Made by a program: the position numbers and the translations under genes. Shown one piece after another: positions 1-8,802 of a stretch of 64,000 nt of DNA (position 1 is its first letter; each line of letters opens with the position of its first letter). The stretch is from Paracoccus contaminans (GTDB lineage: Bacteria > Pseudomonadota > Alphaproteobacteria > Rhodobacterales > Rhodobacteraceae), in the NCBI RefSeq assembly GCF_002105555.1, contig NZ_CP020612.1:1480001-1544000 (forward strand), written 5' to 3'. A model generated the notes under the pieces. It did not search any database. It worked only from the letters and a program-made list of their open reading frames with translations, and was not told where the DNA came from.

Positions 1-477
1 AGGGGCCTCTTCTTCGTCCATGGGATCGGGCTCGGCCTCGTCCGGCGAGGCCGCGGGGCCGGGGCGGGCCTGGGCAGCCGCTTCCTCGGGCAAGGTGCTG
101 GCCGCAACGCCCTCGCCGGGCAGGGGGGCGGCGGCGGTATCGCCGGGCACGTCGGCTGCGGCTGCGGCCGGGCGGGCGCTCTCTGCCGCGGCGCCAGGGG
201 CCGCGCCGAGCGGGGCGGAAGGGTCGCCGGCCATCGCCGCCTCACCGGGGATGCTGTCCGGTTCGGCCGCGGCCGAGGGGATCGGCCCTGCCGCCTGCCC
301 GGCCAGGGGGGCGGGCTGTTCCTCGCCCTCGACCCGGTTGGACAGGCCCAGGCGGTGGACCTTGCCGATGACGGCATTGCGGGTCACGCCGCCCAGCTCC
401 TTGGCGATCTGGCTGGCGGACTGGCCTTCGGCCCACATGCGTTTCAGCGTCTCGACGCGTTCGTCGGTCCAGGACAT
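1..477 (-). CDS. gcrA: GcrA cell cycle regulator (3' end beyond window)
   Basis: N-terminal 159 residues of a GcrA-family regulator; the C-terminus lies outside the window. In Caulobacter, GcrA works with sigma70 RNA polymerase at CcrM-methylated promoters to drive S-phase genes. The start is fixed by the family signature MSWTDERVETLKRMWAEG. It is followed by a helix-turn-helix (SASQIAKELGG) and by IGKVHRLGLS, all within the first 50 residues. The rest is a Pro/Ala/Glu-rich linker, as usual in the family. It is transcribed divergently from the ABC-2 permease gene, with 115 bp between them. The reading frame is open to base 1. Confidence 0.93.
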   Translation of the reverse strand, partial: MSWTDERVETLKRMWAEGQSASQIAKELGGVTRNAVIGKVHRLGLSNRVEGEEQPAPLAGQAAGPIPSAAAEPDSIPGEAAMAGDPSAPLGAAPGAAAESARPAAAAADVPGDTAAAPLPGEGVAASTLPEEAAAQARPGPAASPDEAEPDPMDEEEAP

Positions 478-592
478 CGAAGGCTCCCTGCGGGTCGGAT
501 CGGGCGGCGGGCTTGCACTGCGCGTGCTGCGGCGCTCTAAGGCGGATGGCTGGAAATAGCGCCTGCCCCCCGCGATTTCAAGGACGACCGCC

Positions 593-1414
593 GTGACCGA
601 GACAATCCCCGGACCCGCCCATTACCGCGCCGTTCCGGTGCGCCGCTTCGGCCGGGTGAACTGGCTGGGCCTGGCCACGCTGGCACGGCGCGAGATCATG
701 CGCTTTCTGTCCGTCTGGCAGCAGACGATCTTTGCGCCGCTGATGACGGCGGGGCTGTTCGTCATGGTCTTTGCACTGGCGCTGGGCGGGGGACGGACGG
801 TGGCGGGGCTGCCCTATCTGGCCTTCATGGGGCCGGGCGTGCTGATGATGACGGTGATCCAGAACGCCTTCGCCAATTCCTCGTCCTCGATCATCTCGGC
901 CAAGATGCAGGGCAATATCGTCGACACGCTGATGGCGCCGCTGTCGGCCGGCGAGATCCTGGCCGGCTATCTGCTGGGCAGCTTGGGCCGGGCGGTGATC
1001 GTCGCGGCGGTGATCGGCTCGGGGCTGGCGCTGCTGACGGGGGGCGGGCCGGCGCATCCGGGCTGGGCGCTTGCCTTTGTCGTCCTGGGGGCGCTGATGC
1101 TGGGCGGGCTGGGCATCATCGCCGGCATCGTCGCGCAGAAGTTCGACCAGATGGCGGCGATCACGAATTTCATCGTGACGCCGCTGTCGTTCCTGTCGGG
1201 CACCTTCTATTCGGTCGAGGCGCTGCCGCAGCCGTTCCGCGCCCTGTCGCACTGGAACCCGATCTTCTACCTGATCGACGGGGCCCGTTACGGCTTTGCC
1301 GGGGTCAGCGATGCACCGCCCGCCCGCGGGCTGGCGGTCTGCGCGCTGGCGGCGGCGCTGGTCGCGGGGATCGCCTGGCGCTGGCTGCGCTCGGGCTATC
1401 GCATGAAGGCCTAG
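593..1414 (+). CDS. ABC-2 type transporter permease
   Basis: Integral membrane permease of an ABC-2 type exporter, 273 residues with about six hydrophobic segments. The C-terminal half carries the usual ABC-2 features (TPLSFLSGTFYSVEALP and HWNPIFYLIDGARYG). These place it near the YadH/NodJ-like group of drug, polysaccharide or lipid exporters. Translation appears to start at GTG 593. The ATP-binding partner is not adjacent, so the substrate cannot be inferred. The gene stands alone between gcrA and argD. Confidence 0.85.
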   Translation: MTETIPGPAHYRAVPVRRFGRVNWLGLATLARREIMRFLSVWQQTIFAPLMTAGLFVMVFALALGGGRTVAGLPYLAFMGPGVLMMTVIQNAFANSSSSIISAKMQGNIVDTLMAPLSAGEILAGYLLGSLGRAVIVAAVIGSGLALLTGGGPAHPGWALAFVVLGALMLGGLGIIAGIVAQKFDQMAAITNFIVTPLSFLSGTFYSVEALPQPFRALSHWNPIFYLIDGARYGFAGVSDAPPARGLAVCALAAALVAGIAWRWLRSGYRMKA

Positions 1415-1567
1415 GACGCTTGCGGGGCCGGGGGGCAGGCTGTAACGCTGCGTCCCATGACGATTCGCGCGATCCTGCGACGCTGATGCGTCCCCCGTCC
1501 CGGTCCCCCTGCGGCCGGGCGCAGCCGTTCGTCCAGCCTTTTTCCATATCTGCCGAGGGACCGACCC

Positions 1568-2737
1568 ATGATCGACGCCGTCCTGCCCACCTATAACCGC
1601 GCGCCCATCGCCTTTGAACGGGGCGAGGGCGCCTGGGCCATCACGGCGGAGGGGACGCGATATCTCGATCTTGGCGCGGGCATTGCGGTCAATGCGCTGG
1701 GCCATGCCAATCCCGATCTGGTCGAGGCGCTGACGCAGCAGGCCGGGCGGATCTGGCATGTCTCGAATCTATACCGGATTCCCCAGCAGCAGCGGCTGGC
1801 CGAAATGCTGGTGGATGCGACCTTTGCCGACACGGTGTTCGTGACCAATTCGGGCACCGAGGCGGCGGAACTGGCGATCAAGATGGTGCGCCATCACTGG
1901 TTCGAGCAGGGCCAGCCCGAGCGGATCGGAATTATTACCTTCGAGGGCGCCTTCCATGGCCGGTCCACCGGTGCCATCGCCGCGGCGGGATCGGAAAAGA
2001 TGGTCAGGGGCTTTGGCCCGCTGATGCCGGGGTTCCGGCAACTGCCCTGGGGCGACATGGAGGCGCTGCGCGCCGCCATGGCCGACCGGCCGGCGGCGGT
2101 GATGTTCGAGCCTGTGCAGGGCGAGGGCGGCATTCGTCCGATGCCCGACGGCGATCTGCGCGAGATCCGGCGCCTGTGCGACGAGACCGGCGCCCTGATG
2201 GTGCTGGACGAGGTGCAATGCGGGATGGGGCGCACGGGCCGGCTGTTCGCCCATGAATGGGCCGGCATTGCCCCCGACATCATGATGGTCGCCAAGGGCA
2301 TCGGCGGGGGCTTTCCCTTGGGCGCGGTGCTGGCGACCGAGGCGGCGGCAGCGGGCATGGGCGCGGGCACGCATGGGTCCACCTATGGCGGCAACCCGCT
2401 GGCCTGCGCGGTCGGCTGCAAGGTGATGGAGATCGTCGCAGACGAGGCCTTCCTGGCCGATGTGAGGCGCAAGGGCGCGCTGTTCCGCCAGCGGCTGGAG
2501 GGGCTGGTCGCCGCCCATCCCGATCTGTTCAAGGGGGTGCGCGGGCAGGGCCTGATGCTGGGGCTGAAGTGCAGGATCGCGCCGGCCGAGCTGGTGGGGG
2601 CGGGCTATGCCCAGCATCTGCTGACCGTGCCCGCCGCCGACAATGTGGTGCGCCTGCTGCCGCCGCTGACCATCACCGACGCGGAAATCGCCGAGGCGGC
2701 GTTGCGGCTTGACCAGGCGGCCGCGTCTCTGGCCTGA
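1568..2737 (+). CDS. argD: acetylornithine/succinyldiaminopimelate aminotransferase
   Basis: Class III PLP-dependent aminotransferase of arginine biosynthesis, converting N-acetylglutamate semialdehyde to N-acetylornithine. It often also serves in lysine synthesis. It has 389 residues, the normal length. Visible motifs are TNSGTEAAELA (PLP phosphate contact), FHGRSTGAIAA, LDEVQCGMGRTG (cofactor Asp214) and MMVAKGIGGGFP with the Schiff-base Lys243. A GAGGGA ribosome-binding site precedes ATG 1568. argF, the common downstream partner in Rhodobacterales, is absent here. The gene is followed by a copy of the dispersed hairpin repeat and a convergent helicase gene. Confidence 0.93.
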   Translation: MIDAVLPTYNRAPIAFERGEGAWAITAEGTRYLDLGAGIAVNALGHANPDLVEALTQQAGRIWHVSNLYRIPQQQRLAEMLVDATFADTVFVTNSGTEAAELAIKMVRHHWFEQGQPERIGIITFEGAFHGRSTGAIAAAGSEKMVRGFGPLMPGFRQLPWGDMEALRAAMADRPAAVMFEPVQGEGGIRPMPDGDLREIRRLCDETGALMVLDEVQCGMGRTGRLFAHEWAGIAPDIMMVAKGIGGGFPLGAVLATEAAAAGMGAGTHGSTYGGNPLACAVGCKVMEIVADEAFLADVRRKGALFRQRLEGLVAAHPDLFKGVRGQGLMLGLKCRIAPAELVGAGYAQHLLTVPAADNVVRLLPPLTITDAEIAEAALRLDQAAASLA

Positions 2738-2741
2738 CGGC

Positions 2742-2808
2742 CGGGATGGGGGCCTTGCCCCCGCCGCCCGCCGGGCGGCCCCCCCAGGATATTTCCGTGC
2801 AGAAGAAG
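2742..2808 (+). repeat. dispersed hairpin-GGATATTT element, copy 1
   Basis: Intergenic element between the convergent argD and helicase genes. It holds GGGGGCCTTGCCCCC, a second GC arm, CCCCCAGGATATTT and the tail GTGCAGAAGAAG. It ends one base before the helicase stop codon. One of nine related copies in the window. Confidence 0.7.
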
Positions 2809-2809
2809 C

Positions 2810-4351
2810 TCACCCGGCCTCGGTTTCGGCCTCGGCTTCGGGCGCAAGCGTCAGGGGTGCCGTTCCCGCGGCATCCAGATCGCTTAGCGACAATGCGCCC
2901 GAGGGGCGGGCCAGCCGCGCCCGCGTCACCCACAGCAGCCTGTCCTGCGCGCGGGTGATGGCGACATAGGCGAGGCGTTTCCACAGGGGCAGGCCGGCCT
3001 CGGTCCGGTTGGCCATGGCGGCGGCGAAGATGTCGGGGGCGAACACCTGCACGTCCGGCCATTGCGACCCCTGCGCCTTGTGGATCGTCACGGCGGCGCC
3101 GTGCAGGAAGGTCGCCCCCATCCGTGCGGCATAGGGGATGAAGGGCTCCTCGACCTCGGGCGTCTCGATCCTGACGATGCTGGCCGCCGACAGGCGCGGC
3201 TCGGGCGCGCCGATCACGTGCAGGCGTGAAAAGCCCGGCTTGCGGCCGGGGCCGAGATAGACGACCTGGGCGCCCTTGATGAGGCCCCGCGCCTCGAGGT
3301 CGATGCGTTTCTTGCGGTGCTTGAGCGGCAGTTCGATCCCGTCGCAGATCAGCGGCTCGCCCGGCAGCAGCGCATCGGCCGGCGCCCCGTAGGCGGCGCG
3401 GAAGGCCGCGATCAGGCGCACCCGCGTGGCATTGCGCCAGACCAGCACGGGCGAGCGGGCCATCAGGTCGCTTTCCACCCGTTCCGCCCAGACCACCCGC
3501 GCATCGCGCGCGGCTGCCTCGCGGACCAGCCGCTCGAAGGCGGCAAAGTCGAGCGCCGGATCGCTCAGCGCATGGGCAAGGTCGAGGATCGGGCTGTCGC
3601 CCGCCTGCCGATGGATGCGGCTCAGCGTCAGCTTCTGCGGCGCGGCCAGGCGGTCGAACACCATCTCGCCCGACTGGCCGACGGGGGCCAGCTGGGCCGG
3701 ATCGCCGAACAGGACCAGCGTGGGAAAGATCTCGCGCAGGTCGTCGAACTGGCGCTCGTCGAGCATCGATGCCTCGTCGATCAGGCCGATGTCCAGCATG
3801 TCCTCGCGCCGCTTCCAGCCTTGGATGAAGTCGGACCCGCGCAGCCCCGCCGTGGCCAGCGCGCCGGGGATCGAGCCGTGCTGCTGATGAAAGGCCAGGG
3901 CCCGGTCCAGCGCCTCATCGGTCAGGTTCGCGATCACCGGCCGTTCGCCATTTCCGGCCAGCCATTCGGCCAGGCGTTCATATTCGGGATCATAGACGGG
4001 GGTGTAAAGAATGCGGTGGATCGTCGTCGCCGGCACGCCCCGCATGCGCAGCACGAAGGCGGCCTTGTTGGTCGGGGCCAGCACGGCGGCTGTGCGGGCA
4101 TCCTTGCGGCGCCGGCCTTCGTAATCGCCGCTGACCACCTGCACGCCTGCCGCGGCCAGCGCCGCGGTCAGTTCGGCCAGCAGCATCGTCTTGCCCGATC
4201 CTGCCTTGCCGAGAACAGCCAGAACCCGGCCCTTGCCCTGCGCCGCGGGCACGACCTCCTGTGCGGCCAGGTCAACACCGGCCGCGGCCAGCGTTGCGGC
4301 CAGCGCATCCCAGGCCTGGGCCTGGTCGGGGGAAAGAGTGGGGGCGGTCAT
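2810..4351 (-). CDS. ATP-dependent RecD-like DNA helicase
   Basis: Superfamily 1 helicase related to RecD2/AAA_30 proteins, 513 residues from ATG 4351. A longer reading to 4429 exists, but its first 26 residues are unlike the family. The Walker A motif GKAGSGKT is at residues 48-55. Walker B is LIDEASMLDE, followed by FGDPAQLAPVGQ. The C-terminal UvrD-type segment has TIHKAQGSQWPDV and VAITRAQDRLLWV. It probably acts in DNA repair or recombination, independently of RecBC. It stands alone, convergent with argD. Confidence 0.85.
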   Translation of the reverse strand: MTAPTLSPDQAQAWDALAATLAAAGVDLAAQEVVPAAQGKGRVLAVLGKAGSGKTMLLAELTAALAAAGVQVVSGDYEGRRRKDARTAAVLAPTNKAAFVLRMRGVPATTIHRILYTPVYDPEYERLAEWLAGNGERPVIANLTDEALDRALAFHQQHGSIPGALATAGLRGSDFIQGWKRREDMLDIGLIDEASMLDERQFDDLREIFPTLVLFGDPAQLAPVGQSGEMVFDRLAAPQKLTLSRIHRQAGDSPILDLAHALSDPALDFAAFERLVREAAARDARVVWAERVESDLMARSPVLVWRNATRVRLIAAFRAAYGAPADALLPGEPLICDGIELPLKHRKKRIDLEARGLIKGAQVVYLGPGRKPGFSRLHVIGAPEPRLSAASIVRIETPEVEEPFIPYAARMGATFLHGAAVTIHKAQGSQWPDVQVFAPDIFAAAMANRTEAGLPLWKRLAYVAITRAQDRLLWVTRARLARPSGALSLSDLDAAGTAPLTLAPEAEAETEAG

Positions 4352-4451
4352 GGCTGCCGGCTTAGCGGGCGCGCGGGCCAAAGGCAAAGCGCGTGACAGG
4401 CAATGCGCGGGTGGGCAATGCCGCGGCATTGCGCAGGTGGGGCGGAACGCA

Positions 4452-4485
4452 AAAGGCGCCCCGATCGGGGCGCCTTTCGTTTCGT
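4452..4485 (-). terminator. rho-independent terminator of cspA
   Basis: Perfect palindrome AAAGGCGCCCC-GATC-GGGGCGCCTTT at 4452-4477, lying 22 bases past the cspA stop on the minus strand. Read on that strand, the stem is followed by TTTTGCGTT. It also separates cspA from the start of the helicase gene. Confidence 0.8.
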
Positions 4486-4498
4486 CCTGCCCGGCAGT

Positions 4499-4705
4499 TC
4501 AGGCGAGCGACAGGTTGGTCGCCGATTCGCGACCATCGCGGCCCGTTTCCAGGTCATAGGTGACAGCGGTTCCATCCGGCAGTTCGCGGATGCCGGCGCG
4601 TTCCATGGCGCTGATGTGCAGGAACACGTCGCGCTTGCCGCCTTCCGGAGCGATGAAGCCGAAGCCTTTGGTGGCGTTGAACCATTTCACGGTGCCCTTG
4701 GCCAT
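4499..4705 (-). CDS. cspA: cold-shock protein (CspA family)
   Basis: Single cold-shock domain of 68 residues, an RNA/ssDNA chaperone. RNP1 is KGFGFIAP and RNP2 is DVFLHISAM. The start MAKGTVKWFN is canonical and is preceded by AAGGAA seven bases upstream. The frame is open further upstream, but that stretch reads as leader and not as protein. A terminator follows and a plausible promoter lies about 120 bp upstream. The mRNA would therefore have the long 5' leader often seen in cold-shock genes. Confidence 0.95.
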   Translation of the reverse strand: MAKGTVKWFNATKGFGFIAPEGGKRDVFLHISAMERAGIRELPDGTAVTYDLETGRDGRESATNLSLA

Positions 4706-4825
4706 CGTGATATTCCTTCTGATGTTTGCCGCCCGCATTGCGCGGCGACCCGGTAGGCGACAGTCACTGGATGCAGACTGAAGCCGGAACGACAAACAGA
4801 AGGCAGAGAGAAAGGCTACGTGGCC

Positions 4826-4854
4826 CTTATTCATGATGGGTCGGCAAAGGTCAA
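4826..4854 (-). promoter_or_regulatory. candidate cspA promoter
   Basis: On the minus strand TTGACC (4854-4849) is followed by a 17-base spacer and AATAAG (4831-4826), preceded by TG. Transcription from here would give a leader of roughly 115 nt before the cspA ATG. Confidence 0.45.
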
Positions 4855-4958
4855 CCCCCTTGCCGGGCCGCACGCCGCCGATTTCAGGAAAATCCGTGGA
4901 CCTTGTGCTTGGCCGGCACGTTTGTGGGGGAATGCTGCGTGCAGGAAAGGTCAAGCCC

Positions 4959-5246
4959 ATGCGTTGCCGCCATCGTCCCCTATCCATCCTTCCTCTGATC
5001 GCTGTTGGCGGGACGGCGATGCTGATCGCCTCGTTCCTGCGCGATCGCCCTCGCAGGCCTGCCTCAGCGCCTGGGCTGGCCGCGATTCACCCCAGGCTGG
5101 CCGCTGCTGCCGCCGACCTGCCGGCGACCGAGTTCGTGCGCCCCGCCGGGGCCGATGCCATGCGCGATCCGCCGCGCGACTGGGACGAACTTGACGAGCA
5201 GATCGACCAATCCTTTCCCGCCAGCGACCCGCCGGGAAATTACTGA
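4959..5246 (+). CDS. small membrane-anchored protein of unknown function
   Basis: 95-residue protein starting at ATG 4959, with AGGAAAGG nine bases upstream. Residues about 8-24 (LSILPLIAVGGTAMLIASF) form one hydrophobic segment, followed by an Arg-rich stretch and an Ala/Pro-rich linker. The acidic C-terminus ends DWDELDEQIDQSFPASDPP. This SFPASDPP-type tail recurs at the C-termini of assorted small proteobacterial proteins whose role is unknown to me. It is followed by copy 2 of the dispersed repeat. No function is assigned. Confidence 0.6.
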   Translation: MRCRHRPLSILPLIAVGGTAMLIASFLRDRPRRPASAPGLAAIHPRLAAAAADLPATEFVRPAGADAMRDPPRDWDELDEQIDQSFPASDPPGNY

Positions 5247-5250
5247 GCGG

Positions 5251-5303
5251 CCGGACCGGGGGCTGTCTGCCCCCGGACCCCCGAGGATATTTCCGGACCG
5301 AAG
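5251..5303 (+). repeat. dispersed hairpin-GGATATTT element, copy 2
   Basis: Reads CCGGACCGGGGG-loop-CCCCCGGACCCCCGAGGATATTT with tail CCGGACCGAAGATGG. It sits between two convergent genes, right after the small membrane protein and just before the ccr stop. The tail differs from the CAGAAGAAG type and matches copy 6. Confidence 0.7.
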
Positions 5304-5311
5304 ATGGCGCC

Positions 5312-6604
5312 TCAGCCCTGCGGTCCCGCTTCGAGGGCGTCCTCGAAGGTGCGCAGGCCCGTCACCGGCGCCTGCACGAGCACCGCCATGTTGCCGGGCT
5401 TGTGCTGGTTGCGCATCATCTTGGTATGCGCCTGCGGGATCTCCGACCAGGGAAAGACCTCGGACATGCAGGGGTCCAGCCGCCGTTCGAGCATCAGGCG
5501 GTTGGCGGCCGCAGCCTGTTTCAGATGGGCGAAATGCGATCCCTGCAGGCGTTTCTGGTGCATCCACATGTAGCGCACGTCGAAGGTGCAGTTGAACCCG
5601 GTGGTGCCGGCGCAGATCACCACCATGCCGCCCTTCTTGCAGACGAAGGTGCTGACCGGAAAGGTCGCCTCACCCGGATGCTCGAAGACGATGTCGACGT
5701 TGTTGCCCTTGCCGGTGATGTCCCAGATCGCCTTGCCGAACTTGCGGACCTCGTTGAACCAGTCCTTGTATTCGGGGGTGTTCACGGTGGGCAGCTGGCC
5801 CCAGCACCTGAAATCCTTGCGGTTGATGACGCCGCGCGCCCCGAGCCCCATGACGAAATCGCGCTTGTCCTCCTCCGAGATCACGCCGATGGCGTTGGCG
5901 CCGGCCGCGTTGACCAGCTGGATCGCATAGGAGCCAAGGCCCCCCGAGGCCCCCCAGACCAGCACGTTCATGCCCGGTTTCAGTTCATGCGGCTCATGCC
6001 CGAACAGCATCCGGTAGGCAGTGGCGAGGGTCAGGGTATAGCAGGCCGATTCCTCCCATGTCAGGTGGCGGGGGCGGGGCATCAGCTGCTGGGCCTGCAC
6101 GCGGGTGAACTGCGCAAAGCTGCCGTCCGGCGTCTCATAGCCCCAGATGCGCTGGGTGGGGCTGAACATCGGGTCGCCGCCGTTGCATTCCTCGTCATTG
6201 CCGTCGTCCTGGTTGCAGTGGATGACGACCTCGTCGCCCACCTTCCAGTTGCGGACCTTGTCGCCGACCGCCCAGACGATGCCGGACGCATCGCTGCCGG
6301 CGATATGATAGGGCTGCCCATGTCCGTCGAAGGGGCTGATCGGCTGGCCAAGCCCTGCCCAGATGCCGTTGTAGTTGACGCCCGCCGCCATCACGAGGAC
6401 CAGCACCTCGTTGCTGTCGATGGAGGGGGTGTCCACCACCTCGAGCTGCATCGCCTGTTCCGGCTCGCCATGGCGTTCGCGGCGGATGGCCCATGCATGC
6501 ATCTGGCGCGGAACATAGCCCAGAGGGGGCATTTCGCCGATCGCGTACAGATCCTTTTCAGGCGCGTCATAGGGGGCGATGGGGCTGGGTGCGTCAAGGG
6601 CCAT
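5312..6604 (-). CDS. ccr: crotonyl-CoA carboxylase/reductase
   Basis: NADPH-dependent reductive carboxylation of crotonyl-CoA to ethylmalonyl-CoA, the key step of the ethylmalonyl-CoA pathway for acetyl-CoA assimilation. It has 430 residues, the normal size. It is a medium-chain dehydrogenase/reductase with VLVWGASGGLGSYAIQLV as nucleotide-binding motif. The family stretches AAGVNYNGIWAGLG, HIAGSDASGIVWAVG and CAGTTGFNCTFDVRYMWMHQ are present. It is divergent from ecm, the next enzyme but one in the same pathway, with 198 bp between them. Confidence 0.96.
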   Translation of the reverse strand: MALDAPSPIAPYDAPEKDLYAIGEMPPLGYVPRQMHAWAIRRERHGEPEQAMQLEVVDTPSIDSNEVLVLVMAAGVNYNGIWAGLGQPISPFDGHGQPYHIAGSDASGIVWAVGDKVRNWKVGDEVVIHCNQDDGNDEECNGGDPMFSPTQRIWGYETPDGSFAQFTRVQAQQLMPRPRHLTWEESACYTLTLATAYRMLFGHEPHELKPGMNVLVWGASGGLGSYAIQLVNAAGANAIGVISEEDKRDFVMGLGARGVINRKDFRCWGQLPTVNTPEYKDWFNEVRKFGKAIWDITGKGNNVDIVFEHPGEATFPVSTFVCKKGGMVVICAGTTGFNCTFDVRYMWMHQKRLQGSHFAHLKQAAAANRLMLERRLDPCMSEVFPWSEIPQAHTKMMRNQHKPGNMAVLVQAPVTGLRTFEDALEAGPQG

Positions 6605-6802
6605 GTCGTGTCCTCGTCAGGCGGTGCGGCGCCGTGGAATCGGCGCATCCTGCGGAATCGCTAGAACCGTCCCCGCAACTTTGCAACAGCATTGATGTGT
6701 ATATGCGCAATATTGTGTCCGCCGCGTTGCAGCGAATTGACTGCGCATCATTATGTTCTGTATCCTGTCCAAGATGTAAGAATCTTGCGCAGGCGGTGAA
6801 AG
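6605..6802. promoter_or_regulatory. divergent ccr-ecm control region
   Basis: 198 bp between the two start codons. For ecm there is a candidate promoter TTGACT (6737-6742), 18-bp spacer, TATCCT (6761-6766). The AT-richer centre holds repeated TGCAA/TGCGCA-type motifs: TTGCAA at 6681-6686, TGCGCAA at 6704-6710, TTGCAG at 6727-6732 and TGCGCA at 6742-6747. TTTGCAA-like repeats are known targets of PccR/RamB-type short-chain acyl-CoA regulators. Their use here is inference. Confidence 0.45.
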
Positions 6803-8785
6803 ATGGTCGGGACAACGGTCCAATCAGCTCAGCCCAAGGACAAGCCCTGGCTGTTTCGCACCTATGCCGGCCATTCCACGGCGGCGAAATCCAACGCGCT
6901 GTATCGCAGCAATCTGGCCAAGGGGCAGACCGGCCTGTCCGTCGCCTTCGACCTGCCGACCCAGACGGGCTATGACAGCGATCACGTGCTCGCGCGCGGC
7001 GAGGTCGGCAAGGTCGGCGTGCCCGTCTGCCATCTGGGCGACATGCGGGCGCTGTTCGACCAGATCCCGCTGGACCAGATGAACACCTCGATGACCATCA
7101 ACGCGACCGCGCCCTGGCTGCTGGCGCTGTATGTCGCGGTGGCCGAGGAACAGGGCGCGAACGTGGCGGCCCTGCAGGGGACGGTTCAGAACGACCTGGT
7201 CAAGGAATACCTGTCGCGCGGCACCTATATCTGCCCGCCCAAGCCCTCGCTGGCCATGATCACCGACGTCGCGGCCTATACCGCGCAGCACCTGCCCAAG
7301 TGGAACCCGATGAACGTGTGTTCCTATCACCTGCAGGAGGCCGGGGCGACGCCGGAGCAGGAGCTCGCCTATGCGCTGGCGACGGGCATCGCGGTGCTGG
7401 ACGATCTGAAAACCAAGGTCGCGGCCGAAGATTTCCCCGCGATGGTCGGCCGCATCAGCTTTTTCGTGAACGCCGGCATCCGCTTTGTCACCGAGCTGTG
7501 CAAGATGCGCGCCTTCACCGAGCTGTGGGACGAGATCACGCGCGACCGTTTCGGCATCGAGGACGAGAAATACCGCCGCTTCCGTTATGGCGTGCAGGTC
7601 AACAGCCTTGGCCTGACCGAGCAGCAGCCGGAAAACAACGTCTATCGCATCCTGATCGAGATGCTGGCCGTCACCCTGTCGAAAAACGCCCGCGCCCGCG
7701 CCGTGCAGCTGCCGGCGTGGAACGAGGCGCTGGGCCTGCCGCGCCCCTGGGACCAGCAATGGTCGCTGCGCATGCAGCAGATCATGGCCTATGAAACCGA
7801 CCTTCTGGAATTTGGCGACCTGTTCGACGGCAACCCGGCGGTGGCGGCCAAGGTCGAGGAACTCAAGGACGGCGCGCGGGCCGAGCTGAAGCTGCTGGAC
7901 GAGATGGGCGGCGCGATCGCGGCCATCGACTACATGAAGTCGCAGCTGGTCAGCTCGAACGCCGCCCGGCTGAACCGGATCGAGGATAACGAGACGGTCG
8001 TGGTCGGCGTGAACCGCTGGCAGCAGGGCGAGCCCTCGCCACTGACCGCGGGCGATGGCGGCATCATGGTCGTCGATCCGGCGGTTGAAGCCGACCAGAT
8101 CGCCCGGTTGAACGACTGGCGCGCCAGCCGCGACGCGGCCGCCGTCGCGGCCGCGCTGGCGCAGCTACGCGAGGACGCGACGGCTGGGCGCAACATCATG
8201 CCGGCCTCGATCGCCGCCGCCAAGGCCGGCGCCACCACCGGCGAATGGGCAGGCGTCATGCGCCAGGTCCACGGCGAATATCGCGGGCCGACCGGCGTCT
8301 CGCCTGCGCCCTCGAACCGCACCGAGGGGCTGGAGCCGATCCGCGAGGCGGTGGACGCGGTCAGCGCCAAGCTAGGGCGGCGCATGAAGTTCGTCGTCGG
8401 CAAGCCGGGCCTCGACGGCCATTCCAACGGCGCCGAACAGATCGCCTTTCGCGCCCGCGACTGCGGCATGGACATCACCTATGACGGCATCCGCCTGACG
8501 CCCGAACAGATCGTCCAATCGGCGCGCGAGCAACAGGCCCATGTCGTCGGCCTGTCGATCCTGTCGGGCAGCCACCTGCCGCTGGTCGAGGATGTGATGG
8601 CCCGCATGCAGGCAGCGGGCCTGGGCGATGTGCCGGTGATCGTCGGGGGCATCATCCCCGACGAGGATGCCCGCCGGCTGCTGGCGATGGGTGTCGCGCG
8701 GGTCTATACGCCCAAGGACTTCGAACTGAACCGGATCATGCTCGATCTCGTGACGCTGGTTGATCCGGCGGACCGGGCGGCCTGA
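6803..8785 (+). CDS. ecm: ethylmalonyl-CoA mutase
   Basis: Adenosylcobalamin-dependent mutase converting (2R)-ethylmalonyl-CoA to (2S)-methylsuccinyl-CoA in the ethylmalonyl-CoA pathway. It has 660 residues. The N-terminal catalytic barrel begins KPWLFRTYAGHSTAAKSNAL and carries GLSVAFDLPTQTGYDSDH. The C-terminal B12-binding domain has the DxHxxG motif GLDGHSNG, with the cobalt ligand His540, followed by VVGLSILSGSH. The single-chain form, its length and the divergent ccr neighbour favour Ecm over methylmalonyl-CoA mutase. The aldolase-family gene 17 bp downstream is probably co-transcribed. Confidence 0.95.
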   Translation: MVGTTVQSAQPKDKPWLFRTYAGHSTAAKSNALYRSNLAKGQTGLSVAFDLPTQTGYDSDHVLARGEVGKVGVPVCHLGDMRALFDQIPLDQMNTSMTINATAPWLLALYVAVAEEQGANVAALQGTVQNDLVKEYLSRGTYICPPKPSLAMITDVAAYTAQHLPKWNPMNVCSYHLQEAGATPEQELAYALATGIAVLDDLKTKVAAEDFPAMVGRISFFVNAGIRFVTELCKMRAFTELWDEITRDRFGIEDEKYRRFRYGVQVNSLGLTEQQPENNVYRILIEMLAVTLSKNARARAVQLPAWNEALGLPRPWDQQWSLRMQQIMAYETDLLEFGDLFDGNPAVAAKVEELKDGARAELKLLDEMGGAIAAIDYMKSQLVSSNAARLNRIEDNETVVVGVNRWQQGEPSPLTAGDGGIMVVDPAVEADQIARLNDWRASRDAAAVAAALAQLREDATAGRNIMPASIAAAKAGATTGEWAGVMRQVHGEYRGPTGVSPAPSNRTEGLEPIREAVDAVSAKLGRRMKFVVGKPGLDGHSNGAEQIAFRARDCGMDITYDGIRLTPEQIVQSAREQQAHVVGLSILSGSHLPLVEDVMARMQAAGLGDVPVIVGGIIPDEDARRLLAMGVARVYTPKDFELNRIMLDLVTLVDPADRAA

Positions 8786-8802
8786 CACGAAAGGACGCGC
8801 CC

